Shown here: piece after piece, positions 6,451-15,095 of the stretch
Numbering within the stretch: the stretch's first letter is position 1
Layout: each line of letters opens with the position of its first letter
Source of the DNA: a virus
IMG/VR virus record: IMGVR_UViG_3300036770_004917
Location: 1 to 64,000 of that record
Strand: one strand, 5' to 3'
DNA: 64,000 bases
Position numbers and translations under genes: made by a program
Notes under the pieces: model-generated
Seen by the model: only the letters and a program-made list of their open reading frames with translations
Told to the model about the DNA's origin: nothing
Database searches by the model: none

Positions 6451-9400
6451 TCACTCCCATGGTCCGAATGTCTCATCTGCCAAAATTTTAGTAACGGCAT
6501 CTTTGGCCGTATAGTAACGAGTGTTTTCATCCTCAATATTACCAATTTTGTAGTACAAATATCGTGGAATTTGATGTTCGTTGCCGTTGGAGAAGTCGTA
6601 GACAGTGACGTTTTCCATTTCCATTCTAATCAGTTCTTGCATTAACTGATTGTGGCGTTTAGTAAGTCCATTCCTCAGCGATGAGGATGTTAGTGTTTCT
6701 GCTTGACGAAGAACATCAGCGATTTCATTTCGCAATTGTTCGTACTTATCCCACCCGTCGATGGCAACCTCCGCCCATGCGTGTCCATACCTGATACCCA
6801 TTGCCTCACCACCAGTCCCCAGTGGGATGCCATGAACAATGCGGATTTGGTCGTCAGAGAAATTGAATTCTGGCCCCCTGAGTCGCTGCGCCATAGTGAC
6901 TGCCATTTCGTAACAATCACCATCCCCATCGATTGGGTTTGAGCCATATGCTGATTTAAACCTATTGTCAAAGTTCTTGGATGACCTGGTACTGGCATAA
7001 AGCAACTTTTCAAGAACCGCCGCACGGTTTGGATACATTTCGGCGAACGAATATTCACGCCGGTCGCCATTTGCATTTGTTACGGAAGCAATATAGCCAA
7101 ACATTCTGTCTCTCAAAAACAGAGAAGCGGACTCGGCAAAGTCCTCTTCATATCTCTCCGATTCTCTCGCATATTGAGTTATAAATCTCTGACCAATACG
7201 TGGACCATGAGAACCATCGATGGATGGTGCAATATCTCGATAACTTGTCCCTGGGACGGATGTGGGCTGTTTTGCCAATCCACTGTCAGTTATGACAGCA
7301 AGCGGCACATTGCTCTGTCCAAACAAAATGCCATGCGACTCGTCTCCCTCCATTGCTGGAACCCAGTCGTCCGTAAGTGAACTGAACGCGTACTTGTTGC
7401 TATATGAGATTTCCCTATCATCAATCGCCGTCCGGAAACCAAGTGAGAAATCAACTGAGTGACCAAACTCATGCAACATTATGTCAACGTAGGGTGATTG
7501 CTCTGACGTTTTCCACATAACAATTGAATTGGCGTCGGGGTATGCTGTTCCTGAAACACGAGTGGCATCTATCCCATCTATGTTTCCAGCAAATGCGTCC
7601 GACTTGAAGATTATGTTTGGTCTCGGTATGCGCGGATTGATGTCGGCAATTGTTGTGTGGAAATTTTCCAGCGCAAGAACTATTGGTGCAATTTTTCCAG
7701 AATCACCAGATGGTGGGCGTATGTCATCAAAGGTGAAGACACCGATACCATTTTCATTAACTCTTGGGCTTGCTGCCCCCATACGACTCTTGATGGAGTC
7801 AAGTTCTGCCGCATCATCGATTTCAATAAGCGTCAATGAACCATCGGCATTGCGCACAACTACGGCATTGCTAATACCGGACATTTTGGCACCAGCAGGT
7901 ATGTCACTTACGAATAGGGCCTCGCCTGTTCGTAGCGTAGAAACATCGGCTTGGTGGAATATCTTTTCAGTTCTTCGTGTGGCAAGAATATTGCGGCGAT
8001 TATCTGTGCGCACGATGTCTGGTGGATTTGGTTTAGAACTATCAAATGCGTCTACTGCGAACAAGTGACGAGCAGAGACGCCAAGTCCGTCGTCACTTGG
8101 AACCAATGAATCCAATGAGGCAACGGCAAGCAGGTCTTGCTTGTACTTATCTAATTTATTTCTTTCACCCTTGGGGAAATATCCATCCGGTATGTCTGCT
8201 TCGGTCAATCCATCCAGAAGCGCTTGTGGATTAGCGAGGAACGCGTCTTTGGCGGAGGCATCCATGTATGCCCTGGAGCCATCTTCAGAAATCCGGAGTT
8301 GTGGGGTTAGCGAAGTAATGGAGCGAGTACTACGTCGTGAAACGATGGAGCGAGTTATATCGCTTGCGGTAACTGGATTTTGGCGTCTTTGCATTCCCCC
8401 AGTTGACCGACCCGACCTAGTGGCGGAAATATTACTCATGAATTGTGCCCTACGAACATCTTGCTCAAGGTATGCAAGATTGAATACTCCATTTGGCGTA
8501 TTTGTAATACGACTACTACGAGTACTGCGTAGTGGATTTGCGGGTTGCGTATTTAGGCTATCTATGAAGTCTTGCACCGTTCCAGGCCACTCATATATGG
8601 CCTTTTTTATCCCTTTGTATGTAGAATCTTGATTCACAAGCATAATTTTTTTCAAATCTTCCCCAGCATCGGTGCGGAGTTGATGCATGAGTTGGTTTGC
8701 CCCATATGTATCTAGCCACCATCTCGCCACCCTGTCTCTTTCATCAGCATTTAGACCTATATCGGGGTGGTTGGTGATGACCGAAACCATTGCTAATGCA
8801 TTGGCCCATTCTCCATGTCTGTCAAATCCGCGACCAGTACCCAGGTGTCCAATTACGTCATGGATTCCGTCAGTTCCTTCTAAATTATTAATAGCCCTGC
8901 GCGGATTCTCCAAACTGTCAAGTAGGTATGGTGCAAAGTCGGCGAATTTTGTGTATTTGATTTTTTCTGGTCCAGCACCAACCTCGTCAAGTTTGTCCAA
9001 TACTATTTTATATAGCGACTCTCTAGCAACGCTAATTGCTTCACCTATACTTGGGTCCCAGTCGCGTTCAAATTCCTGAGCCTGCTCAATAATGTTTCTC
9101 ACGGCATCAGCCGATGGTGCTTCTACATATGTCCAATCACGTCTATCGGGGATTATTGAATTGAAAATTGGGTGTGGCTGAGATGTGATTACTGGAATAC
9201 CGTTAGAACTCACACGAATTGATAATGACTCTGCTATTTTTTTACCAGTTTCACCAATTGATATGTCTGGTTCAAGGTCATCAATCTTTTGCCTGATATA
9301 GAATCTATGATTTCTTTGCTCCGCGTAGTAGCGGTCGAGCACATCTCGGGGGACGGAACTTCCAGCGAGAATATTTTTTGCTATCTCTGCTTCGCGTTCA

Positions 9401-12400
9401 TCCAACTCCAGATTTTTAATTATTTCATCTTCGGTTTGCTCAGCAAGTAGGTAGGTGTCTGTTCTTGACCTGGTTGACTGAGTGTCCCTTCTCGCCCTGT
9501 CCTCGTCAACTAGGCGGTTGATTCTATCCAACGCATCTTCGTCGTCATTGCCAGATTGACGCTGTGAGTCAGATGAACGTCGACCACCACCACCAGACTG
9601 GTTTGAAGAAGTACGGCGCCTAGGGTCTGAAGGTGGACCGAAAGCCTTTTCCCATTCTGCCATTTTTTCATCAATGAAGTCTTGTTCTGGCGGGTTGGGG
9701 TCTATGTAAATTTTCGTACCAGGTGTTCCACGGAAACGCATAACCTGTGGACCGACAATAAGTGTTGATTGGATTTCGTCATATTCGTTGGCGAATACGA
9801 GTTTCACGCCTGACTCAATTTTTGCCTTTTCCCCATCGGCGAGATTCAGTGGCTGGAATCTCTGCTTTTCGTCTTCCGTCATTGGTCGGTTCTTGTAAGT
9901 CCTAAACAAAGAACTACGAGTTGAGCGCATTGAGGAAAGTTCCCCCTGCGACGAAATAACTGGGGTCTTGTCACGCTTGCCGGGCTGCAACCTTCCTGTT
10001 GCTGGCTTGCGATTCTTGTCGTCAAGAAAATCACCATGAAGGATGTTTTGCAATTGTGGAAGGCTCTGAGCAACCTCACGGTTTTCGCGTAATTCATCCA
10101 GCGCTTGCGAGTGTAGGGCATCTAGTTCTTCATATTTTCTTGCCGCAGAACTTGCTTCTCTCCATGCCTGAATCGCCGAGAGACTTTTCATGAAGTCTGG
10201 TTCTGCCTCACGTATCTTTTTGAATCTGTCAACGAATGAGCGCTTGTCATCCGCCCTGGCAGACTCAATGAGAAGCATTGAACGATTGGTCATGCCAGGA
10301 ACGCGGAACTTGTTTATTTCATTTGATGCAGAATCCCTCAGGGACTCAATGAAGTCGGCAAACTCCTGCCGTTCTGGTCGTTCTAGTCGCATGTCAAGCA
10401 GTTCGCGATACATTGACGACATATCCTGAATTAGTTGTGTCTTTTCAGAACTGGAGAGGCGTGACGGACTGGACAATCTGTCGCTCAACTCGCCAATATG
10501 TGTCGCAGCACCATACGAGGTGGTGCGCGACATGGACCTTGTTCCAGCAAGACCACGGTCACGAAGGTCTTTGGAAATCATTGATGTTGGTCCATCCCAG
10601 ACGGCGCCCCTTAGCGTGGCGTTGTCAAGCCTGAGTTTGCCTAATGGCAATGAACCAAGGTGCGCATTCGTTAGGTCTGCACCACGGAGGTCGATTGCGC
10701 TGGTACGTAGTGCTTCGGGGTCAAATTTTGCACCAGAGAAATCTGCTTGCCGGAGGTCTGTTCTCCTCATGTCCAGCACGCCGCGAATTTTTACTCCACG
10801 GAAACTCGCACGACGCAATGTGCTGCCACCAAATGACACATCCTGAAGGGTTGAACCAGTAAACCGTGCGCCGTCCATCCATGAATCTGTCATTTTTACA
10901 TCTGACAAAGATTGTTTTATTGCGGAAAAACGGTCCATGTATGATTTAGTGATTGTGGAGCGCCGAAGAGCCAACCACCCAGAGTCAGAGATTTTGGAAG
11001 CAGTAGCATCTAGTCCAGAAATTGGGCTCCCATCCGATGGCGCCTCGGGAATGTCAATTGCCCTTATGCCAAGTGCAATCTGGCGTGCCTTGGCATAGTT
11101 GCTGTCGGCCCTATTGATTGGGGTTGTGCTTTCAGCGTTTACCTTGAATGAATATTTTCCATTTTGGTTTACAACCTGACCCTCTGGAAGCGAAGCAATA
11201 AACTGCTGTATTTGCGGAGAAAATTTTGTTCTATCTGTCCATGAAATACCGGAACCAAGCATTTGTTCTGGCGTAAGTCCAGAATTGTTGAGGTCCGCTA
11301 GGTCAAAATCAACTCTCTCCAATATTGCATCACGCAAATTGATTCCACCCACTGTGGCTTTGGAGAAATCAACACCGCGCATCGATGTTTCGCCAAAGTC
11401 AACATCGACAACTTCACTGCCTTCAAACGCCACCCTCTCAAGGGAAGTGCGTCGCATGTCGCTTCCTCTTGGGATTTGGGTATTCCGAAACGAAACCCCC
11501 CTAAGTATGGAATTACGCAAAACAATAGGATTAGATGTTTTTAGATTATCTGCCGTAACAGAGAAAAAGTTTGCACTAATCCATTCTGAATCAGATAGGT
11601 CGACATCGCTCCCCAAAATCACATTCGATAGTTCTGAATGAGATGTGCGTTTGCCGATTATGTTTTTTCTCAAAATTGTTGCCTTTTTATTAGGCGGTGA
11701 CTCAATCACGAGCCTTTCCGGCAAATTTCTATTTTGAGAAGACCGAGTGGAATTTCCATAGTTAAATGATGAACTGCGAGTTGAGGCAAGAACAGAGCCA
11801 GACACCCTCTGGGCCATTTGCTCTTCCCAGTATTTCTCTACGGCACGAGAACCATCTTTCCCAAAAAACTCATCGAATACCTTACGATTTATGATGTCAA
11901 ATGTTCCATCTTCGCGCCTTACTGCAGCGAGGCTTGCGTTCCCTTCACCCTGTGAATTGTCCCAAAGGTAAAACTCGTCCATATAGCCATTGGTAATCGC
12001 TTTGCGGACTTTGTATTGAAGTTCGGCAGCATACTGTGAAGCGAGATTTGTGGGAAGTTTGACTCCGCCCTGTTGTCCGCGAGTAGCCATTCTCTCTTCG
12101 GCAATACTTGTTGGGACATGGACATAATGGCCGATAACCCTGTATCCGTTATCTCGCCCAATCAACATCTGGTCAACACGCGTGCCTGTTCCGGTGACTG
12201 TATAGTCACGACCTTGCGCTGCAGCCTGTCGCATCCCATACAGCGCCCATTGGGTTGACCAGCCATGTACGGCGCTCGCCCCACGACCACCATCCCAGTC
12301 GGGATGCATTGTCTTAATTATGTCGGGGTCAATGTCGACTGCTGTATCAGCACCCGGAACGCCTGACAAAATTCCGCTTGTGCGTAGTGTTGTTTTGCCA

Positions 12401-14742
12401 GAGCCTGTTGTTCCGCCAATAAACCACATTGTCGGCGTAGATGATGCATTTTCTCCAGTTGCGCGAGCGAATAATGAGTCCAGTGCGAGTTGGCCCAACT
12501 CTCCATTGCGCCGCGCCTCCTCTGCTCTGGCGAGAGCCTCCGTTACATCGGTGTTGTAACGTGACCTAGTAGAAATGCGCTGATTACTTACGAATTGGTC
12601 GACTACATCTGGCGGCAGCCTCAGCAACATCCTGTCCGGAGAGTCGGCAATGTACGTCGGGTTATTGAGTAGCCAGTCATGGGCCTCTTTTTCTGATTTG
12701 GACATTGGCCCGAGAAGCAGATTACTTACACTTCGCGTTGAAAATGAGCGTGCGCGTTCCGACAATTGGGACTGGTTTCGCTCACCAACGAATGTCATAA
12801 ATTCATTTACGCTCATGCCTAGGACATTTGCCATATTGGCGATGGCTGTATTATCAACACGCATTCGCCTGCCTGGGTCATCATCGGTAAATGCAGCAAA
12901 TGACTCAGCAAACCACTCTATTCGTGCAGTTTCCGCATATTCACTTATTCTACGAGCAGAGGCTCTCTCCTGTTCAGAACCCCAAGTTACGGACCGGTAG
13001 AGCGCTTCTGAGAATTTTGCCGATGCATCATTGCCACGACCCTGTTTCAGATTCTCTTGTAGTTCCGAATATAGGGAAATCAGGTAGTCGCGAGCAGGGC
13101 CACCCTGTTTGGCGGCCATAAATTGCCAAGCGTGTGCAAGTTCGTGTCGTATCAATGAGTCGAGGTCTTCGTCCCTAAACATTGAGTCACGAACACGACC
13201 GGTTACTGGGTCAGGAAATGCGCCGGAGTTAAATGCTATGAATCCCGTTGGTGCGTAACCCCCGATTACGCTCTGCCACATACGTGGACCTGCAGTGAGG
13301 TCAATAAATCCCATATTGTCAATATCTGGCTCATACCCAGTCACAACAATTGGAGGCATGCCATAGCGTCTAACCGCATTGCGGACACCTGGATTCCTGA
13401 ATAGTTCATCCTGGATAATTTTTCGTACCAGCAAAGTCGCTTCGTAGTCTGGCTCAGCGGCAGTGATTCGCTCGTAAATCCGTTTTGCATTTTTGCGTGT
13501 GTATGGACTGTTCTTGAGCGCTTGCATCAACTCTTCGTTAGAACCTGGAACTAGTTGGGCAACAAGGTCATTTAGTTCACCGGCGCCCAAGAATTCATAT
13601 TCATCATCCACTGCATCAAGGGCCTTCATTAGTGTTGATGCGTCCCTCTTGCCCATTCTTTCCGAGCCACGCGATATTTCTAGGTCAGCATCGCCAAATG
13701 CAATACGCCCGTCCTCCATGACGGTATTCTGCGTATAAGTTGGTTTCTTTTTACGCGGACTCAAAACATCGCGCAGTTTGGACAAGAGTGGGTCTTCTCG
13801 TTCGGTCGGAACGTCATTTGGGGTAACCCCTATTATCTGGGAAAGAACATTTTTGTCAATTGCGCCGTCAACAGATAGTCCACTTCGTCGATTCTGTTCG
13901 TTGGCGAGTGCCGTTGTTCCAATCAGATTCTGTACACGGCGTCCAGTCCCCTCAGGAATAATGAATCGTGGAATGATGGGGCGTTCAAGTGGGAGTCCTT
14001 CAAAAACGATTCCATCTTTGTCGGCATCTATTGCCCCAGTTACATCAATAAAAACAAATCCGCTCGGCGCAGCGCGAAGCCCACGGCCAATTCGTTTGCC
14101 AACCTTTGGTCCAAGTCCCTTTACCTGCATTGAGTCAGCGCCATGAAGGTCGTCATAAAGTGACTTTTTGCGAGACCTCATTGTTTTTGGTTGATTACGC
14201 TTGACTACGTCCGCGATAAATCGCTCTGTACGTTTTTGCATATTTCGGCGACCAAGGGCAGTGCGGCCTGTCCTATTTGCCAAATCTGTCATATTGGTGC
14301 AGGGCATCCAGATTGTTCTGCCAGAACGGGAAATTCTCCTACTGACGCCAATGCATCCAAGTTGACGCGACCTATCACGTGCGGCCTCGATGTCCGTAAA
14401 GACATCTGGGTCTTCATCGCGTGGTGCGGCCGGTTGATATTGCTTACCAACTACGCCAGAGACAAGTCCGCCACCAGCGAGGGTATCAATTGCGACGATT
14501 CCACGAGAACCGAGATTCTCCCATTGGCGCTGCATGTTGTTGTTGCCGCGCTGTTGACGGCGTGGTGCAGAAATAGGCCCCATGGCAGATGGGCTACTAG
14601 GGACAATTTTGGCCAAAGATTCTGCGCTTGAACATGGACGCCAAACTCCATCGCTCGTCTGATGAGCGCCAGAGCAGCCAAGTTTCTTTGCCTCACGTAG
14701 GGCCTTCATCTTTGCTGCGGTAGTTGACGTAACCGCGTTCAT
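6451..14742 (-). CDS. P4: giant STRS-punctuated polyprotein (2763 aa)
   Basis: An uninterrupted ORF with at least six domains and nine STRS linkers (668, 724, 987, 998, 1607, 1756, 2073, 2138, 2584). In order: two GCxGx...WxPC repeats (20-151); KGLG and the shared DADKDG...LERPIIPRF module (206-262); HELAH metallopeptidase (533-537, AES at 612); zeta-toxin-like kinase with P-loop GGTTGSGKTT (776-785) and DIDPD; pentapeptide-like repeats (1035-1150, 1278-1385); unknown domain with HDVIGH and FDRHGEW (1961-1979); HEFGH metallopeptidase (2424-2428, AES at 2536); C-terminal papain- or transglutaminase-like domain with Cys2610, His2654 and Asp2716. No signal peptide or membrane segment. It lies between the prohead protease and the capsid gene. 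Likely a packaged multi-effector precursor (inference). Confidence 0.9.
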   Translation of the reverse strand: MNAVTSTTAAKMKALREAKKLGCSGAHQTSDGVWRPCSSAESLAKIVPSSPSAMGPISAPRRQQRGNNNMQRQWENLGSRGIVAIDTLAGGGLVSGVVGKQYQPAAPRDEDPDVFTDIEAARDRSRQLGCIGVSRRISRSGRTIWMPCTNMTDLANRTGRTALGRRNMQKRTERFIADVVKRNQPKTMRSRKKSLYDDLHGADSMQVKGLGPKVGKRIGRGLRAAPSGFVFIDVTGAIDADKDGIVFEGLPLERPIIPRFIIPEGTGRRVQNLIGTTALANEQNRRSGLSVDGAIDKNVLSQIIGVTPNDVPTEREDPLLSKLRDVLSPRKKKPTYTQNTVMEDGRIAFGDADLEISRGSERMGKRDASTLMKALDAVDDEYEFLGAGELNDLVAQLVPGSNEELMQALKNSPYTRKNAKRIYERITAAEPDYEATLLVRKIIQDELFRNPGVRNAVRRYGMPPIVVTGYEPDIDNMGFIDLTAGPRMWQSVIGGYAPTGFIAFNSGAFPDPVTGRVRDSMFRDEDLDSLIRHELAHAWQFMAAKQGGPARDYLISLYSELQENLKQGRGNDASAKFSEALYRSVTWGSEQERASARRISEYAETARIEWFAESFAAFTDDDPGRRMRVDNTAIANMANVLGMSVNEFMTFVGERNQSQLSERARSFSTRSVSNLLLGPMSKSEKEAHDWLLNNPTYIADSPDRMLLRLPPDVVDQFVSNQRISTRSRYNTDVTEALARAEEARRNGELGQLALDSLFARATGENASSTPTMWFIGGTTGSGKTTLRTSGILSGVPGADTAVDIDPDIIKTMHPDWDGGRGASAVHGWSTQWALYGMRQAAAQGRDYTVTGTGTRVDQMLIGRDNGYRVIGHYVHVPTSIAEERMATRGQQGGVKLPTNLASQYAAELQYKVRKAITNGYMDEFYLWDNSQGEGNASLAAVRREDGTFDIINRKVFDEFFGKDGSRAVEKYWEEQMAQRVSGSVLASTRSSSFNYGNSTRSSQNRNLPERLVIESPPNKKATILRKNIIGKRTSHSELSNVILGSDVDLSDSEWISANFFSVTADNLKTSNPIVLRNSILRGVSFRNTQIPRGSDMRRTSLERVAFEGSEVVDVDFGETSMRGVDFSKATVGGINLRDAILERVDFDLADLNNSGLTPEQMLGSGISWTDRTKFSPQIQQFIASLPEGQVVNQNGKYSFKVNAESTTPINRADSNYAKARQIALGIRAIDIPEAPSDGSPISGLDATASKISDSGWLALRRSTITKSYMDRFSAIKQSLSDVKMTDSWMDGARFTGSTLQDVSFGGSTLRRASFRGVKIRGVLDMRRTDLRQADFSGAKFDPEALRTSAIDLRGADLTNAHLGSLPLGKLRLDNATLRGAVWDGPTSMISKDLRDRGLAGTRSMSRTTSYGAATHIGELSDRLSSPSRLSSSEKTQLIQDMSSMYRELLDMRLERPERQEFADFIESLRDSASNEINKFRVPGMTNRSMLLIESARADDKRSFVDRFKKIREAEPDFMKSLSAIQAWREASSAARKYEELDALHSQALDELRENREVAQSLPQLQNILHGDFLDDKNRKPATGRLQPGKRDKTPVISSQGELSSMRSTRSSLFRTYKNRPMTEDEKQRFQPLNLADGEKAKIESGVKLVFANEYDEIQSTLIVGPQVMRFRGTPGTKIYIDPNPPEQDFIDEKMAEWEKAFGPPSDPRRRTSSNQSGGGGRRSSDSQRQSGNDDEDALDRINRLVDEDRARRDTQSTRSRTDTYLLAEQTEDEIIKNLELDEREAEIAKNILAGSSVPRDVLDRYYAEQRNHRFYIRQKIDDLEPDISIGETGKKIAESLSIRVSSNGIPVITSQPHPIFNSIIPDRRDWTYVEAPSADAVRNIIEQAQEFERDWDPSIGEAISVARESLYKIVLDKLDEVGAGPEKIKYTKFADFAPYLLDSLENPRRAINNLEGTDGIHDVIGHLGTGRGFDRHGEWANALAMVSVITNHPDIGLNADERDRVARWWLDTYGANQLMHQLRTDAGEDLKKIMLVNQDSTYKGIKKAIYEWPGTVQDFIDSLNTQPANPLRSTRSSRITNTPNGVFNLAYLEQDVRRAQFMSNISATRSGRSTGGMQRRQNPVTASDITRSIVSRRSTRSITSLTPQLRISEDGSRAYMDASAKDAFLANPQALLDGLTEADIPDGYFPKGERNKLDKYKQDLLAVASLDSLVPSDDGLGVSARHLFAVDAFDSSKPNPPDIVRTDNRRNILATRRTEKIFHQADVSTLRTGEALFVSDIPAGAKMSGISNAVVVRNADGSLTLIEIDDAAELDSIKSRMGAASPRVNENGIGVFTFDDIRPPSGDSGKIAPIVLALENFHTTIADINPRIPRPNIIFKSDAFAGNIDGIDATRVSGTAYPDANSIVMWKTSEQSPYVDIMLHEFGHSVDFSLGFRTAIDDREISYSNKYAFSSLTDDWVPAMEGDESHGILFGQSNVPLAVITDSGLAKQPTSVPGTSYRDIAPSIDGSHGPRIGQRFITQYARESERYEEDFAESASLFLRDRMFGYIASVTNANGDRREYSFAEMYPNRAAVLEKLLYASTRSSKNFDNRFKSAYGSNPIDGDGDCYEMAVTMAQRLRGPEFNFSDDQIRIVHGIPLGTGGEAMGIRYGHAWAEVAIDGWDKYEQLRNEIADVLRQAETLTSSSLRNGLTKRHNQLMQELIRMEMENVTVYDFSNGNEHQIPRYLYYKIGNIEDENTRYYTAKDAVTKILADETFGPWE

Positions 14743-14749
14743 TACTGAA

Positions 14750-15091
14750 TCAACCTCGCGTTGCTAGGTGAATCTGAATATCATCTTCTGACGCGCCATC
14801 CATGGACATTGCCATCTCCGTGGCTTCGTCAGAGTCAAATGGATATCTCACCATCCACAGGGATGCTTCCTCAAACTCCTGTGCATATTTCTGCATGACG
14901 TCCGCTTGTTTCTGCAGTTGCCACTCTACAACTTCTTCGACTGAGGCATTTTCTGGGAATTCTCCACTACTAGCCATCTTTATGGCCTCAAAGTAGAGTT
15001 CGCTATTTGTTGAAAATGGTGGATACCTGAGCATTGTTCCTAGAACTCGCTCTTGCTCCATCCATAATTTCATGTTTTCCGATAGTTCCAT
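14750..15091 (-). CDS. Small acidic hypothetical protein
   Basis: 113 residues, acidic and helical, with no cysteine cluster or known motif. It sits between P3 and P4 with gaps of four and seven bases, so it is translated from the same message. Its Glu-rich helices could act as a chaperone or immunity partner for one of its giant neighbours, because antitoxins are often small acidic proteins encoded beside toxins. No sequence evidence goes beyond position and composition, so this is only a suggestion. Confidence 0.6.
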   Translation of the reverse strand: MELSENMKLWMEQERVLGTMLRYPPFSTNSELYFEAIKMASSGEFPENASVEEVVEWQLQKQADVMQKYAQEFEEASLWMVRYPFDSDEATEMAMSMDGASEDDIQIHLATRG

Positions 15092-15095
15092 GGCG

